A stretch of 28,643 bases of DNA from a virus. The number at the start of each line of letters is the position of its first letter. Position 1 is the stretch's first letter. Positions 14,193 to 21,908 of the stretch are shown here, piece by piece. A program made the position numbers and the translations under genes. Location of the stretch: the IMG/VR virus record IMGVR_UViG_3300031801_000013, positions 1 to 28,643 of that record. One strand, given 5' to 3'. Below the pieces are notes generated by a model. The model was not told the origin of the DNA, did no database searches, and saw only the letters and a program-made list of their open reading frames with translations.

Positions 14193-15248
14193 TTAACTAT
14201 TTTGACTATTTTGAAAAATATCTTTATCACCTAATTCTTCTATTACCAATTCTAATTTTTCAGGAGTCCATTTTTTACGGAACTCACTTATAACTTCTCC
14301 TTTTACTTTGGTAGAAGTATATTGTAGTTTATTTCCAGATTTAGTAAATACACCTACTTTTTCAAATAAGTCTACTAATCCACTATAGGGATCCATTCCT
14401 GAGTCATATGGTATTTTGATTTGAACACTTTCAAACGGTTTGGCATATCTACTTTTTACTACTTTACATGCCGCACGTATGCCTCTTATATCACTAATTT
14501 TATTACCTTCAGTGTCTTCTTTAAGTTTAAGTTTCTTCATTGCAACAACAATACTCGATGCATATATAAACCCTTGTCCGCCACTAATCTTATCGTCTGG
14601 GTCAAACATATCCTGACTTGCATATGTATGATTAGTACAAACAAGACCTATGTTAAGACTACCAAACATATTAACACAATTACGAACTAGTGCCGTTAAT
14701 GCTTTAGGTTTACGCCCCATATCACCTTTAAGATCGCCTCTATCAAATTGAGCAACATCTGTTGGTGTTAATAACATACCTAAAGAATCAACAACAAATA
14801 AAACTTTAGGACGATCTTCGTATTCTAATTCTGCATAATTATCTTTATATTCTTTTATAAAGTCACTTAACACTTTAGCAACATCATCTATCATTGCTAA
14901 ATTCATTTTTAATAATTTATCCGGTGATGTATCAACACCCAACGCATGAAGCCATGCTTCATCTAATGCATTTTCTGAATCGATTAAAATAACAAAAACA
15001 CCTTGCGCTTGAGCATTTTTTACAATGTTACCTGCACAAACAAAACTTTTACCACTACCACTTTCTCCAGCGAATACTGTAACTTTTCCTAAAGGTATAC
15101 CCTTGTGAAAATCATTACTAATTAGTTTATCGAGAACTAAATTTCCAGTGGAGATCCATGTATCAGGATCTCTAAATCCTACACTTAATCCAGGAATAGA
15201 TTTTGTTACTGTTTTTCTAAATTTACTTACGTCAAATGGTCTAGCCAT
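14193..15248 (-). CDS. uvsX: UvsX recombinase (RecA family)
   Basis: UvsX is the strand-exchange protein for phage recombination and recombination-dependent replication. This 351-aa protein matches T4 UvsX in length (about 390 aa, slightly shorter). It has Walker A 'GESGSGKS' (61-68), the DSE block 'VILIDSENALDEAW' (~85-98), Walker B 'VLFVVDSLGML' (~143-153) and 'GLVCTNHTY' (~200-208) with the loop after it. The C-terminus is helical and carries no long acidic tail. The AAGGAG ribosome site is strong and well spaced. It lies between gp32, after a G6/C6 hairpin, and the 81-aa and uvsY genes, the T4-type recombination set working on gp32-coated DNA. Confidence 0.95.
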   Translation of the reverse strand: MARPFDVSKFRKTVTKSIPGLSVGFRDPDTWISTGNLVLDKLISNDFHKGIPLGKVTVFAGESGSGKSFVCAGNIVKNAQAQGVFVILIDSENALDEAWLHALGVDTSPDKLLKMNLAMIDDVAKVLSDFIKEYKDNYAELEYEDRPKVLFVVDSLGMLLTPTDVAQFDRGDLKGDMGRKPKALTALVRNCVNMFGSLNIGLVCTNHTYASQDMFDPDDKISGGQGFIYASSIVVAMKKLKLKEDTEGNKISDIRGIRAACKVVKSRYAKPFESVQIKIPYDSGMDPYSGLVDLFEKVGVFTKSGNKLQYTSTKVKGEVISEFRKKWTPEKLELVIEELGDKDIFQNSQNS

Positions 15249-15264
15249 ATATTATCTCCTTAAA

Positions 15265-15291
15265 GGTAAGGGGGGTTAACCCCCCTTTACC
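15265..15291 (-). terminator. G6/C6 hairpin between gp32 and uvsX
   Basis: GGTAA plus six G pairs with six C plus TTTACC around a TTAA loop, with a single bulged T. It sits between the gp32 stop and the uvsX ribosome site, and only a short T run follows on the minus strand. It may be a partial terminator or an RNA 3'-end/stability element that lets gp32 be made in excess over UvsX. Confidence 0.65.
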
Positions 15292-15297
15292 AATCGA

Positions 15298-16281
15298 TTA
15301 TGTTTGGCGCGAGCGGATCATTTTTAAAATATCTTGAGCACTCGGTTTTGCTCCGTCTCCGTCTGTTGTAACAGGATCTGCGGCAGGTGTTTCTACTACA
15401 GTTTCTTCTGTTTTCTCAACAGCAGGTTGTGGAGCAGGAGCAGGCGCAGGCGTACTTGCCCTTAGAGCAGGTGATTTACCATTTCCATTATCCACATTTA
15501 AACCATAAGGACGATAATGTTGACCAAATCGATCTGGATCATAAAGTTGACCATCTACTGATGCTTCGAACATTTCAAAAATAACTTTAACGTCATCTTC
15601 ACTTGGACGTCGTGGCATAAAATCATTTAGATTAAATAAACCATTTGATTCTATTGCTTGTCGTTCTTCTTCGTTTAAACTACGTTCACGACGTGCCCAA
15701 TTAGATGTAGAATAATCAGCATACTGACCTTGTTGAGTTTTAGTCAATTTGAAGTCTGTACCTTGTTCGTAATCTGTGGGTATTTCTACAAAATCAGGAT
15801 CCATTAATGCAGCCGCTATAATTTTATAGATACTCGGATTGATTACAAACCTACGAATTGGATTTTCTGGTGTGTCGTCTTCAGCAAGAGGATTTTCAAT
15901 AACAAATCCTTGAAATAAGTAAGATCGCTTTTTCCAATACTTCCTAGCAATATCTTCCATGGATGTATCTTTAAACCATGGACGAATTTCTGCATGTACT
16001 GGACAAGCATCTCCCCACATTTCTATACAAGGAACTTGAATAGTCACTGAACGACTTTCGTCATGACCTTTAACTCCTGGAAATGCTAAACGAATCATTT
16101 GACGTTCCCGCCAGAAAAAAGTGTTCTCTGTGTCACCGTCTGGTAGGAATCGTAATGTTGCGGTTGTGTTTTCTGGAATATTCCAGAATGTATATATTGC
16201 GTTATCTCCAGTACTTGTACCGGGTCCGCGGCGGGTTTCTTGTTCTAATAGTTTTGCCCTAATTTCAGCCAATGTAGCCAT
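15298..16281 (-). CDS. 32: Single-stranded DNA-binding protein gp32
   Basis: gp32 coats single-stranded DNA in replication, recombination and repair and recruits UvsY and the helicase-primase. This 327-aa protein is near T4 gp32 in length (301 aa). The zinc-site residues are in place: H73, C85, C93 and H96 in the block ending 'DACPVHAE'. The N-terminal ~20 residues are basic and helical, as needed for cooperative binding. The C-terminus is an Ala/Pro/Glu-rich linker (residues ~270-305, with repeated AP) and a short final helix 'SAQDILKMIRSRQT', in place of the plain acidic tail of T4. A strong AAAGGAG ribosome site and a TTGACA/TATACT promoter precede it, fitting high expression. Confidence 0.93.
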   Translation of the reverse strand: MATLAEIRAKLLEQETRRGPGTSTGDNAIYTFWNIPENTTATLRFLPDGDTENTFFWRERQMIRLAFPGVKGHDESRSVTIQVPCIEMWGDACPVHAEIRPWFKDTSMEDIARKYWKKRSYLFQGFVIENPLAEDDTPENPIRRFVINPSIYKIIAAALMDPDFVEIPTDYEQGTDFKLTKTQQGQYADYSTSNWARRERSLNEEERQAIESNGLFNLNDFMPRRPSEDDVKVIFEMFEASVDGQLYDPDRFGQHYRPYGLNVDNGNGKSPALRASTPAPAPAPQPAVEKTEETVVETPAADPVTTDGDGAKPSAQDILKMIRSRQT

Positions 16282-16320
16282 AATATTTCTCCTTTAATGT
16301 TAGCCTTAAAATGTGCCTAA

Positions 16321-16356
16321 GTGTATATACTCTCATATACAGTATTAAGTATACAC
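16321..16356. promoter_or_regulatory. Inverted repeat overlapping the gp32 promoter -10 region
   Basis: GTGTATA (16321-16327) and its complement TATACAC (16350-16356) flank 22 bases, and the second arm lies on the -10 box. It could be an operator or chance in AT-rich sequence. Confidence 0.35.
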
Positions 16357-16375
16357 TTTATTATTTATCTGTCAA
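16348..16375 (-). promoter_or_regulatory. Sigma70-type promoter of gp32, with a late-type core inside its spacer
   Basis: TTGACA (16370-16375) and TATACT (16348-16353) are separated by 16 bases. The spacer itself contains GATAAATA (16362-16369), a late-type core, so gp32 could be transcribed both early and late. Confidence 0.75.
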
Positions 16376-16405
16376 GTGGGGTTTGGTGAAATATTAATAA
16401 TATTT

Positions 16406-17407
16406 TTATATGTTGAACTGAGAAAATTTATCTTCTAGCATTTCGGAAACAACTTCTTCCCAATGTTCTATCATATGATCTTCTTCTTCTACTATTTCAT
16501 TTTCTTGGAGAGGAAGATTTGCTATAAAAGGTAAAATATCTTCAAACTGTTGATCAAAATATTTTACTGTAAATTTCTCTTTTAGTTGATCTACTAACTC
16601 ATTAACAGGATCATTAATTGCTTCTTGTGCTTCGATTTGCTCGACCATTGATTGATATGATCTTATTCCTGCTAGTCTAGTTAATTCTGTTTTAGCACCA
16701 GTTTTATATGTATTAACTCTATCTATAACATCTGATGTTTGCTCATTGACCAAAGAATTGCGTCTTACGTATTTTGTAAATTCTTGTAACTTTTTTAAGT
16801 TCTTTACAGTTTCTACAATATGTTCACCGACAACATCGTATGGTGTGCCGCCTTCATTGATATGACGAGCCATAGCTCGTGCGCCTGATAAATGTATATA
16901 GGGGAACTTAAATCTTTCGCCTTCAGTATTTTCGATATATAAGCCTTTTATGTTGCGAGATCTAGCGCCTACCTTTTCTTCGTCTACTTGCTTAGAATGA
17001 CGAATTATTAGTTTAGCATCATTAATTTTTTGGTAACTGCTTTTCATACTTCCGTATGGTTTTTGTAATGCTTCGGTCACCGCGGTATTCATAGCCATGT
17101 GTGCAAAATCCTTTGGTTGTAACTGCTTTCCATATGTTTTAATTGTGAACTCAAACATATAATTTTTAGCTTGGTTTCGTAGCATTTCAATTATTTCTTC
17201 ATCAACATCTTCATGTTCACTTAAATGAATTTTTAATTCATCGTTATCTATATTAACCATCATGTGTGTGTTACGATCATAAAAACGACGTGCTTTAGTA
17301 GGATCTACTGTACGTTGCCCGTCTTCTGTGAATAAAACCACACTCAATCCGGTTCCTTTAAGGATATTAAATATTTCAGATGAAAAACTTTCGTAATCTA
17401 TAGCCAT
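16406..17407 (-). CDS. Conserved-type marine T4-like phage protein, unknown function (possibly structural)
   Basis: This 333-aa protein is helical and acidic, with no membrane segment. Parts I recall from a hypothetical protein found near gp17/gp32 in marine T4-like phages are 'FTIKTYGKQLQPKDFA' (~86-101), 'RNIKGLYIENTEGERFKFPYIHLSGARAMARH' (in pieces, ~147-178) and 'GGTPYDVVGEH'. The basic-aromatic central part and acidic C-terminus (EEVVSEMLEDKF) give no enzymatic clue. A late-type core and a good AGGAAGG ribosome site stand before it, and it follows gp17, which favours a virion or packaging role; that is inference. A 'TELTRLAGIRSYQ' segment near residue 237 resembles an L..LAGI motif seen in the 420-aa protein. 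Confidence 0.7.
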   Translation of the reverse strand: MAIDYESFSSEIFNILKGTGLSVVLFTEDGQRTVDPTKARRFYDRNTHMMVNIDNDELKIHLSEHEDVDEEIIEMLRNQAKNYMFEFTIKTYGKQLQPKDFAHMAMNTAVTEALQKPYGSMKSSYQKINDAKLIIRHSKQVDEEKVGARSRNIKGLYIENTEGERFKFPYIHLSGARAMARHINEGGTPYDVVGEHIVETVKNLKKLQEFTKYVRRNSLVNEQTSDVIDRVNTYKTGAKTELTRLAGIRSYQSMVEQIEAQEAINDPVNELVDQLKEKFTVKYFDQQFEDILPFIANLPLQENEIVEEEDHMIEHWEEVVSEMLEDKFSQFNI

Positions 17408-17430
17408 ATAACCTTCCTAATCATTATATG

Positions 17431-17438
17431 TATTTATT
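17431..17438 (-). promoter_or_regulatory. Late-type promoter core (AATAAATA) of the 333-aa gene
   Basis: AATAAATAC lies 23 bases upstream of the ATG at 17407, just overlapping the 3' end of gp17. Its surroundings match the core before the membrane cassette closely. Confidence 0.65.
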
Positions 17439-19008
17439 ATATTATACCTATTGGCATAGGTTTAATATCGCCGCCTTCGTCTTCGTCGAATGTATCTTGT
17501 AATGTATCAAATATAGTACCATCAAATTGTCCTATTGTTATTGCCATACGTACTACTAATAATGTTGCCATAACAAGATCATCTGTATTACCATCTTTAG
17601 CGGCATAGGACGCTCCTCGTGCTACAAATGTTTTTGTTTCGCGAATAAGATTTGGACTGCACATTATCATTTTATCATTTTCTACCCAACTTTTAAATTT
17701 AGCACATGCAGTTAATTTGCTTTTATTTGTTGTTGTAAATCCTAGTCTATATCTACGAACACTACCTGCTCTTTTGGGTTCACTAAGAAATGTGCCGGGT
17801 ATATTATCTTCGCCCATTTCACGGATTACAACTAAAGCTGCTTCTCCTAATGTATTATTTTCTACACTCCAATATATTTCTGATGTGTTTTCGCTTTCTT
17901 CTTGTATTGTATTACACATTTCGCGTAGAATTCTTATTTGGCCCTGTACAGGTGTTTTATTATGCATCCATTCTGCAACTTGTTTACATCCTGGCAATTC
18001 ATATACTTGAATAGCCGCATTATCGCCGCCTGTACCTAAACTAGGATCTAAACCAAGACAATATACTTTATCCTTTACTATAGGAGAATACCATCTAATT
18101 TGCCCTGTTTTACGTACAACACCATGACTTTCTAAAAGAGGTAATTTAAGATTACTAATAAGAGTTTCGTCGTTTGTAATAAATTCACACTCGTGTTCTC
18201 GTCTAAATCTATCTTCCCCTATTTTTGCTTTTTCTAATGATGCCCATTTTTCATCTCTATCTGGGTGTTCGGGCCATTTTACTAATATAGAAGCAAATCC
18301 GTTTCTGCCAACTGGTTGGTCATTTCCATATGAATCTACTGTGTTTATTGCTTCTCTCCAAATTCGTGCAAATTGATCGTCGTCTTGATTGGGCGTAGAT
18401 GTAATAAGACATTTACCTCCTGTAGATAATGTAGGAGATAATGCTGTCCAAAATTCAGATGCAATACGTGGGGGTACAAATGCAAACTCGTCTAAGTATA
18501 TTAATGTTAAAGATAAACCTCGACCAGTAGTTTCGGTTGTTGCTTGAGATATAATTCTAGACCCATTGTCAAATTCTATAGAATTTCTATTATATGCAGT
18601 TACTCCTGCTCTAATAAAATTAGGTAAACTTTCATATGCAAAACGCACCCTTGTCATTATTTCCTGTGCGCCCGAATACTTATGAGCTGCAATAAGGATT
18701 GTACTATCTGATTTAAACATAGCATACCATAACAGATATCCTGCCGCACAAGTAGATTTTCCGGTTTGTCTAGCAAGCATAGCAATAGAATATCTATTAT
18801 TATGATATACGTCTATTAAATCTCTTTGATAATCGTATAAATTGAATTTTATACGTCCTAAAATAGGATGTTGTATAAGACAGTATGCATTTAAGAAATA
18901 TGCAGGATCATCATAACAATCTTGTAATTCTTTTAACTGCTCTTTTGAAAACGTCTCTGATCTATGAGGTTTTTTGATTAACTGTGTATCAACAGTGGAA
19001 CTGACCAT
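17437..19008 (-). CDS. 17: Terminase large subunit gp17 (packaging ATPase and nuclease)
   Basis: gp17 powers DNA packaging into the prohead and cuts the concatemer. This 523-aa protein has Walker A 'ARQTGKST' (79-86), Walker B 'LIYLDEFAF' (169-177) with its catalytic Glu, and the coupling motif 'TSTPNQ'. In the C-terminal RNase-H-like nuclease the three acidic residues are D321 ('GLDPSLGTGGDN'), E383 ('WSVENNTLGE') and D477 ('NTDDLVMA'). T4 gp17 is 610 aa, so this is shorter, mainly at the N-terminus. No Shine-Dalgarno sequence is seen; a GATAAATA late-type core ends only six bases before the ATG, and an upstream in-frame stop rules out an earlier start. A terminator hairpin separates it from the 420-aa gene. 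Confidence 0.96.
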   Translation of the reverse strand: MVSSTVDTQLIKKPHRSETFSKEQLKELQDCYDDPAYFLNAYCLIQHPILGRIKFNLYDYQRDLIDVYHNNRYSIAMLARQTGKSTCAAGYLLWYAMFKSDSTILIAAHKYSGAQEIMTRVRFAYESLPNFIRAGVTAYNRNSIEFDNGSRIISQATTETTGRGLSLTLIYLDEFAFVPPRIASEFWTALSPTLSTGGKCLITSTPNQDDDQFARIWREAINTVDSYGNDQPVGRNGFASILVKWPEHPDRDEKWASLEKAKIGEDRFRREHECEFITNDETLISNLKLPLLESHGVVRKTGQIRWYSPIVKDKVYCLGLDPSLGTGGDNAAIQVYELPGCKQVAEWMHNKTPVQGQIRILREMCNTIQEESENTSEIYWSVENNTLGEAALVVIREMGEDNIPGTFLSEPKRAGSVRRYRLGFTTTNKSKLTACAKFKSWVENDKMIMCSPNLIRETKTFVARGASYAAKDGNTDDLVMATLLVVRMAITIGQFDGTIFDTLQDTFDEDEGGDIKPMPIGII

Positions 19009-19013
19009 ACTAG

Positions 19014-19021
19014 TATTTATC
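19014..19021 (-). promoter_or_regulatory. Late-type core (GATAAATA) directly before gp17
   Basis: GATAAATAC ends six bases before the gp17 ATG. If used, it would give an almost leaderless message, unlike the 23-42 base spacing of the other cores. Confidence 0.45.
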
Positions 19022-19027
19022 GTAAAA

Positions 19028-19052
19028 AAATAGGCCCTATTAGAGCCTATTT
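19028..19052 (-). terminator. Rho-independent terminator after the 420-aa gene
   Basis: AAATAGGC pairs with GCCTATTT around a 9-base loop; on the minus strand the stem is followed by a run of Ts. It lies between the stop of the 420-aa gene and gp17. Confidence 0.75.
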
Positions 19053-19073
19053 AATTATTATGTAATTTACTTA

Positions 19074-20336
19074 CTAATTTGTATAGCTGTCTAACGTAGT
19101 AAACCCTGGTTTTTTAGGATGTTCCTGTTCTTTACGATCTTGTTCTGCTTGCCAATCGGGTGTCCAGCCACCTCCACAAATACCATACGCAGGATCACAC
19201 CATGGTTGTGGACCTTTAGGATCATTTTGTCCACCTTGTGTATACCAGTCGCTTGTTTCGCTATTTTTACACATACCATATGCAGGATCACAGTAATCTT
19301 CTTTTGGTTTCTTAGGATCATTTTGTCCACCTTGTACATACCAGTCACCTCCAGGGTCCTTACATACACCATATGCAGGATCACAAACTGTTGTTGTTTG
19401 AGGTGGAAATCCCATATTACCAGGAGTATCCCACCAATTTTCTGCATCACCGGTATCTGTTCCTGGATCGGCAGGTGCCCGGGGTTCTGCATCTAATTCT
19501 GCTTTCCGCATTTTATCCCATGCTAGTGATTGTGCCGATTGTCGTTTAGATTTTTCTGTATTTAAAATACCAGTATCTACTTGTTTAGGTAACCAAGGTT
19601 CGGCTTGTTGTTTAGCTTTAATACCAGCCATGTATTCTTGATACTCTTTGGCTTTTTGTGCAGGGGTATAATCGTGCTTTTCAGTTAGTGCCGGAGCTGC
19701 TTCTTTAAATTTGGCCCAAGACTCTTCTGAAAGAGCAGGAAACCATACCATTTCTTTAATTAATTTTTTTTTTTGAATACCTGCTAATGTAAGCATTCTA
19801 TATAAGCCTGAATAAGGATCTCCGGAGGTAGGTATAGTATTAGGGTCAACTGTTTCTTCAACTATTTCTTCTTCATCTTCTTCAGTTGCTTCTTCGACTT
19901 TTTCTTCGTCGTCAGTTGCTTCTTCCTTATTACCATTTTTGGCAGCGAGCATTTTTTCAAAAGCAGCCTTTTGTGCTGGACTTTGTGCTTCGGTTACTTC
20001 CTCTGCATCTTCGTCTGTATCTTCTTCTTTGGCCTCTTCGACTTCTTCTGCTTCTTCTTCTTCTTTGGCCTTTTCTGCAATTTCTCCATGTACTTCATTA
20101 ATAAATGCATTATAAGAAGCAGACATTTCTTCTTCTGTAATTGGCTGCGGAAATTCCGGGGATGCCAAATCATGGTTTAAATATTTACGTAGACTTAATT
20201 CTACATTTGTTCCCCAGTCACGTAAATCACCCATTTCTTCTTGATCTGGATGATTTGTCGATTCGGGTGTATTTGCCCATTCTTCATCTAGCACAATACC
20301 AGACAATTTTATAATATCTTTAAGTTCTCTGTTCAT
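19074..20336 (-). CDS. Large low-complexity acidic protein with 31-residue Cys repeats (probable capsid or scaffold associated)
   Basis: This 420-aa protein has three zones. Residues 1-90 include 'ELKDIIKLSGI' at the very N-terminus. Residues ~90-165 are almost pure Glu/Ala/Asp, likely a long acidic helix. Residues ~170-200 repeat an 'LYRMLTLAGI' motif. The C-terminal quarter holds three tandem 31-residue units that begin CDPAYG[V/M/I]C at residues 318, 349 and 380; the first two continue to QGGQNDPK, and all contain a Trp. There is no enzyme motif. The acidic central helix recalls phage scaffold or internal proteins; placement between gp16/gp17 genes and the shared L..L[A/S]GI motif favour a virion role. 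Start is a good AGGGAG-led ATG right after the 181-aa gene. Confidence 0.7.
   Translation of the reverse strand: MNRELKDIIKLSGIVLDEEWANTPESTNHPDQEEMGDLRDWGTNVELSLRKYLNHDLASPEFPQPITEEEMSASYNAFINEVHGEIAEKAKEEEEAEEVEEAKEEDTDEDAEEVTEAQSPAQKAAFEKMLAAKNGNKEEATDDEEKVEEATEEDEEEIVEETVDPNTIPTSGDPYSGLYRMLTLAGIQKKKLIKEMVWFPALSEESWAKFKEAAPALTEKHDYTPAQKAKEYQEYMAGIKAKQQAEPWLPKQVDTGILNTEKSKRQSAQSLAWDKMRKAELDAEPRAPADPGTDTGDAENWWDTPGNMGFPPQTTTVCDPAYGVCKDPGGDWYVQGGQNDPKKPKEDYCDPAYGMCKNSETSDWYTQGGQNDPKGPQPWCDPAYGICGGGWTPDWQAEQDRKEQEHPKKPGFTTLDSYTN
19155..19385 (-). repeat. Three tandem 93-base units encoding CDPAYGxC repeats
   Basis: The units start at residues 318, 349 and 380 of the 420-aa protein, exactly 31 residues apart. 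Each has two Cys six residues apart and a Trp; the third is shortened. The nucleotide sequences are similar but not identical, so this is selected protein repetition and not a fresh duplication. Confidence 0.85.
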
Positions 20337-20337
20337 T

Positions 20338-20883
20338 TTAACTCCCTATGGGTGATTTAGTGTTACCCCCTCCGATTCCATCTTCTACACCTTTTGGTGT
20401 ATCATTAATTATTTCTTTTTTACGGTCTGCACGTACTTTTGCTAGTTCTTCTGTAAATTTAGAATTATATACATCACCATAATGTTTTTCTGGTTCTATC
20501 TTTGCCGCATCTGAATATTCAGAATCTTCCAATTTTGATTTGGCTTCCTCTTCATTCATTGGTTCATCAACTGGCGAACGAACTACTACATGTGTTCTGC
20601 TAAGACCTGTTGCTTCACAAATCTCATCTCGTAATACATCACTTACTACAGGATAATCTAATACAAAATCTACTATAGTAACTTCGCGTCCTCTAGATTC
20701 TGCAAAATCCAATGGATTTGATTGTGCTATTGTTTTCTTAGGTTTTGTAATTTCCCTAACGCCGTATTTTTCTAAATGTGTTTCCATTCGATCTAGCATT
20801 GCTTCTGTTATATCAGTTGCAAATTTAATACGCAATGCGTATTCTTTGTTAGACTCTGCTAGATATTCATAAAATGTTTTCAT
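20338..20883 (-). CDS. Conserved-type marine T4-like phage protein, unknown function
   Basis: This 181-aa protein begins 'MKTFYEYLAES', a start common to several marine-phage head proteins. A ferredoxin-like alpha/beta domain (residues ~15-105) follows: 'YALRIKFATDITEAMLDRME', 'KPKKTIAQSNPLDFAES' and 'VTIVDFVLDYPVVSDVLRDEI', ending 'THVVVRSPVDEP'. I recall the same arrangement (KPKxTxxQxxPxDFP, then HVVVRNP) in proteins near gp16/gp17 of cyanobacterial T4-like phages. The last ~70 residues are charged and probably disordered. A late-type core (TATAAATA) lies 22 bases upstream and a second (GATAAATA) 21 bases further, so it is late. It stops one base before the 420-aa gene starts. Confidence 0.7.
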   Translation of the reverse strand: MKTFYEYLAESNKEYALRIKFATDITEAMLDRMETHLEKYGVREITKPKKTIAQSNPLDFAESRGREVTIVDFVLDYPVVSDVLRDEICEATGLSRTHVVVRSPVDEPMNEEEAKSKLEDSEYSDAAKIEPEKHYGDVYNSKFTEELAKVRADRKKEIINDTPKGVEDGIGGGNTKSPIGS

Positions 20884-20905
20884 CGATATATCCCTGTATT
20901 AAGTA

Positions 20906-20934
20906 TATTTATATCTACAACTGTATTATTTATC
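20906..20934 (-). promoter_or_regulatory. Tandem late-type cores before the 181-aa gene
   Basis: TATAAATA (20906-20913) and GATAAATA (20927-20934) face the gene that starts at 20883. The first has the usual spacing; the second overlaps the end of gp16. Confidence 0.65.
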
Positions 20935-21456
20935 TTTAATCCTATTTGCAATGGCGTCTAAAATAGAATTGCGGTCTGTTATAACATGACCGTCACCAGG
21001 AATAATAGTGGTTTCACCTGGATCTTTGTCTGTATCTAATTTAGCTTTTCTAATTTGTAATTCAATCATTCGAAGTTTTTTATCTAATTTTGCTGTTTTT
21101 GCGTCTATAGCATTTTTCATCATTTTAGATGCCACATCAAATACATTGGCAGCATGTCTATCTTCCATATTATGCCCTAAATCTATTAACGTATCAAAAG
21201 TTTCCATTGCCTTAGAAGCATACGCATCCATATCTCTATCTAAACTTTCCATACCAGTAACTTCAGGTAATGCATTATCAATTTTATCTGCTATTGCTAA
21301 TGTATTTGTTAGTTCAACATTAATTTCTGCTACATCGGTAGTATTTGAATCATGTCCATTTTTTGCTGCCGCATCTGCAAGTGCATCTTGCGGAGTATGA
21401 TTTAACACGTCTTTCAATGGAGGTAAATTAAAAGTTTCTTCTAATTTCTTTGTCAT
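20926..21456 (-). CDS. 16: Terminase small subunit, gp16 type
   Basis: gp16 binds phage DNA and stimulates gp17 packaging and cutting. This 176-aa protein matches T4 gp16 in size (164 aa) and layout. It has a loose N-terminal part with 'LPPLKDVLN', then a long helical core (residues ~75-145) with 'LDRDMDAYASKAMETFDTLIDLG' in pieces, 'AANVFDVASKMMKNAI' and a Lys/Arg-rich coiled coil 'KLDKKLRMIELQIRKAKL'. Gp16 proteins show the same 'EV(A/F)xxLxxxxx' helix pair. The C-terminal ~30 residues are poorly structured. It overlaps head-completion gp4 by four bases (ATGA). The assignment is by pattern and neighbourhood; it is less certain than gp17. Confidence 0.72.
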   Translation of the reverse strand: MTKKLEETFNLPPLKDVLNHTPQDALADAAAKNGHDSNTTDVAEINVELTNTLAIADKIDNALPEVTGMESLDRDMDAYASKAMETFDTLIDLGHNMEDRHAANVFDVASKMMKNAIDAKTAKLDKKLRMIELQIRKAKLDTDKDPGETTIIPGDGHVITDRNSILDAIANRIKDK

Positions 21457-21905
21457 TTACGTTTTTTCCGTTTTGTTTGTGTTTGTGGTTTTCTAAAAAG
21501 ATGATCTTCTGTTACAACTCTGAATATCATTCCTTTATCTTTAGTCCATGCTCTTGCCGCTTCCCATTTTGCCGCATTTACAACTGCTTGTGCTTTTTGT
21601 ACTTGAGATTTAGCATGATCTAATGTTTGCATTTTTGGTTTGATTTCTATTATTTCTGCATGTTTTTTTCCGTTTTTATCTACATACACCATAAAAAAGT
21701 CTGGAACATAATTTGTTTGTTTGCCTGTAACAGGATTGCGATAAGGTATTCTTGTTGCTTCACTTGCCCATCCTATTACATTGGGATGGTTATCGCACAT
21801 ACGCATAAATGTTAATTCCCAACCACTACGATAACGAGGTCGATGTTTACCTACATATTTTTGCGGATTTGTTGGAGAATATACACCTTGTTGAAAACTA
21901 GCCAT
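21453..21905 (-). CDS. 4: Head completion nuclease, gp4 (gp50) type
   Basis: gp4 finishes the head after packaging and has the fold of a restriction-type nuclease. This 150-aa protein matches the length of T4 gp4 (about 150 aa). The family pattern is clear: 'KHRPRYRSGWELTFMRMCD' (E30 as first acid), 'WASEATRIPYRNPVTGK', 'YVPDFFMVY' (D69) and 'EIIEIKPK' (E87 with K89), a PD-(D/E)xK active site. The C-terminus is strongly basic (KKRKK-like). It is followed by gp16 with a four-base overlap and preceded by the tube-like gene. The first Met, 'MASFQQGVYSP', is the family's usual start. Confidence 0.9.
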   Translation of the reverse strand: MASFQQGVYSPTNPQKYVGKHRPRYRSGWELTFMRMCDNHPNVIGWASEATRIPYRNPVTGKQTNYVPDFFMVYVDKNGKKHAEIIEIKPKMQTLDHAKSQVQKAQAVVNAAKWEAARAWTKDKGMIFRVVTEDHLFRKPQTQTKRKKRK

Positions 21906-21908
21906 ATT

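Noticed and set aside
15265-15291. Frameshift or riboswitch between gp32 and uvsX
   Set aside because: The hairpin is short, lies between stop and ribosome site, and both genes are intact in frame; a plain hairpin explains it.
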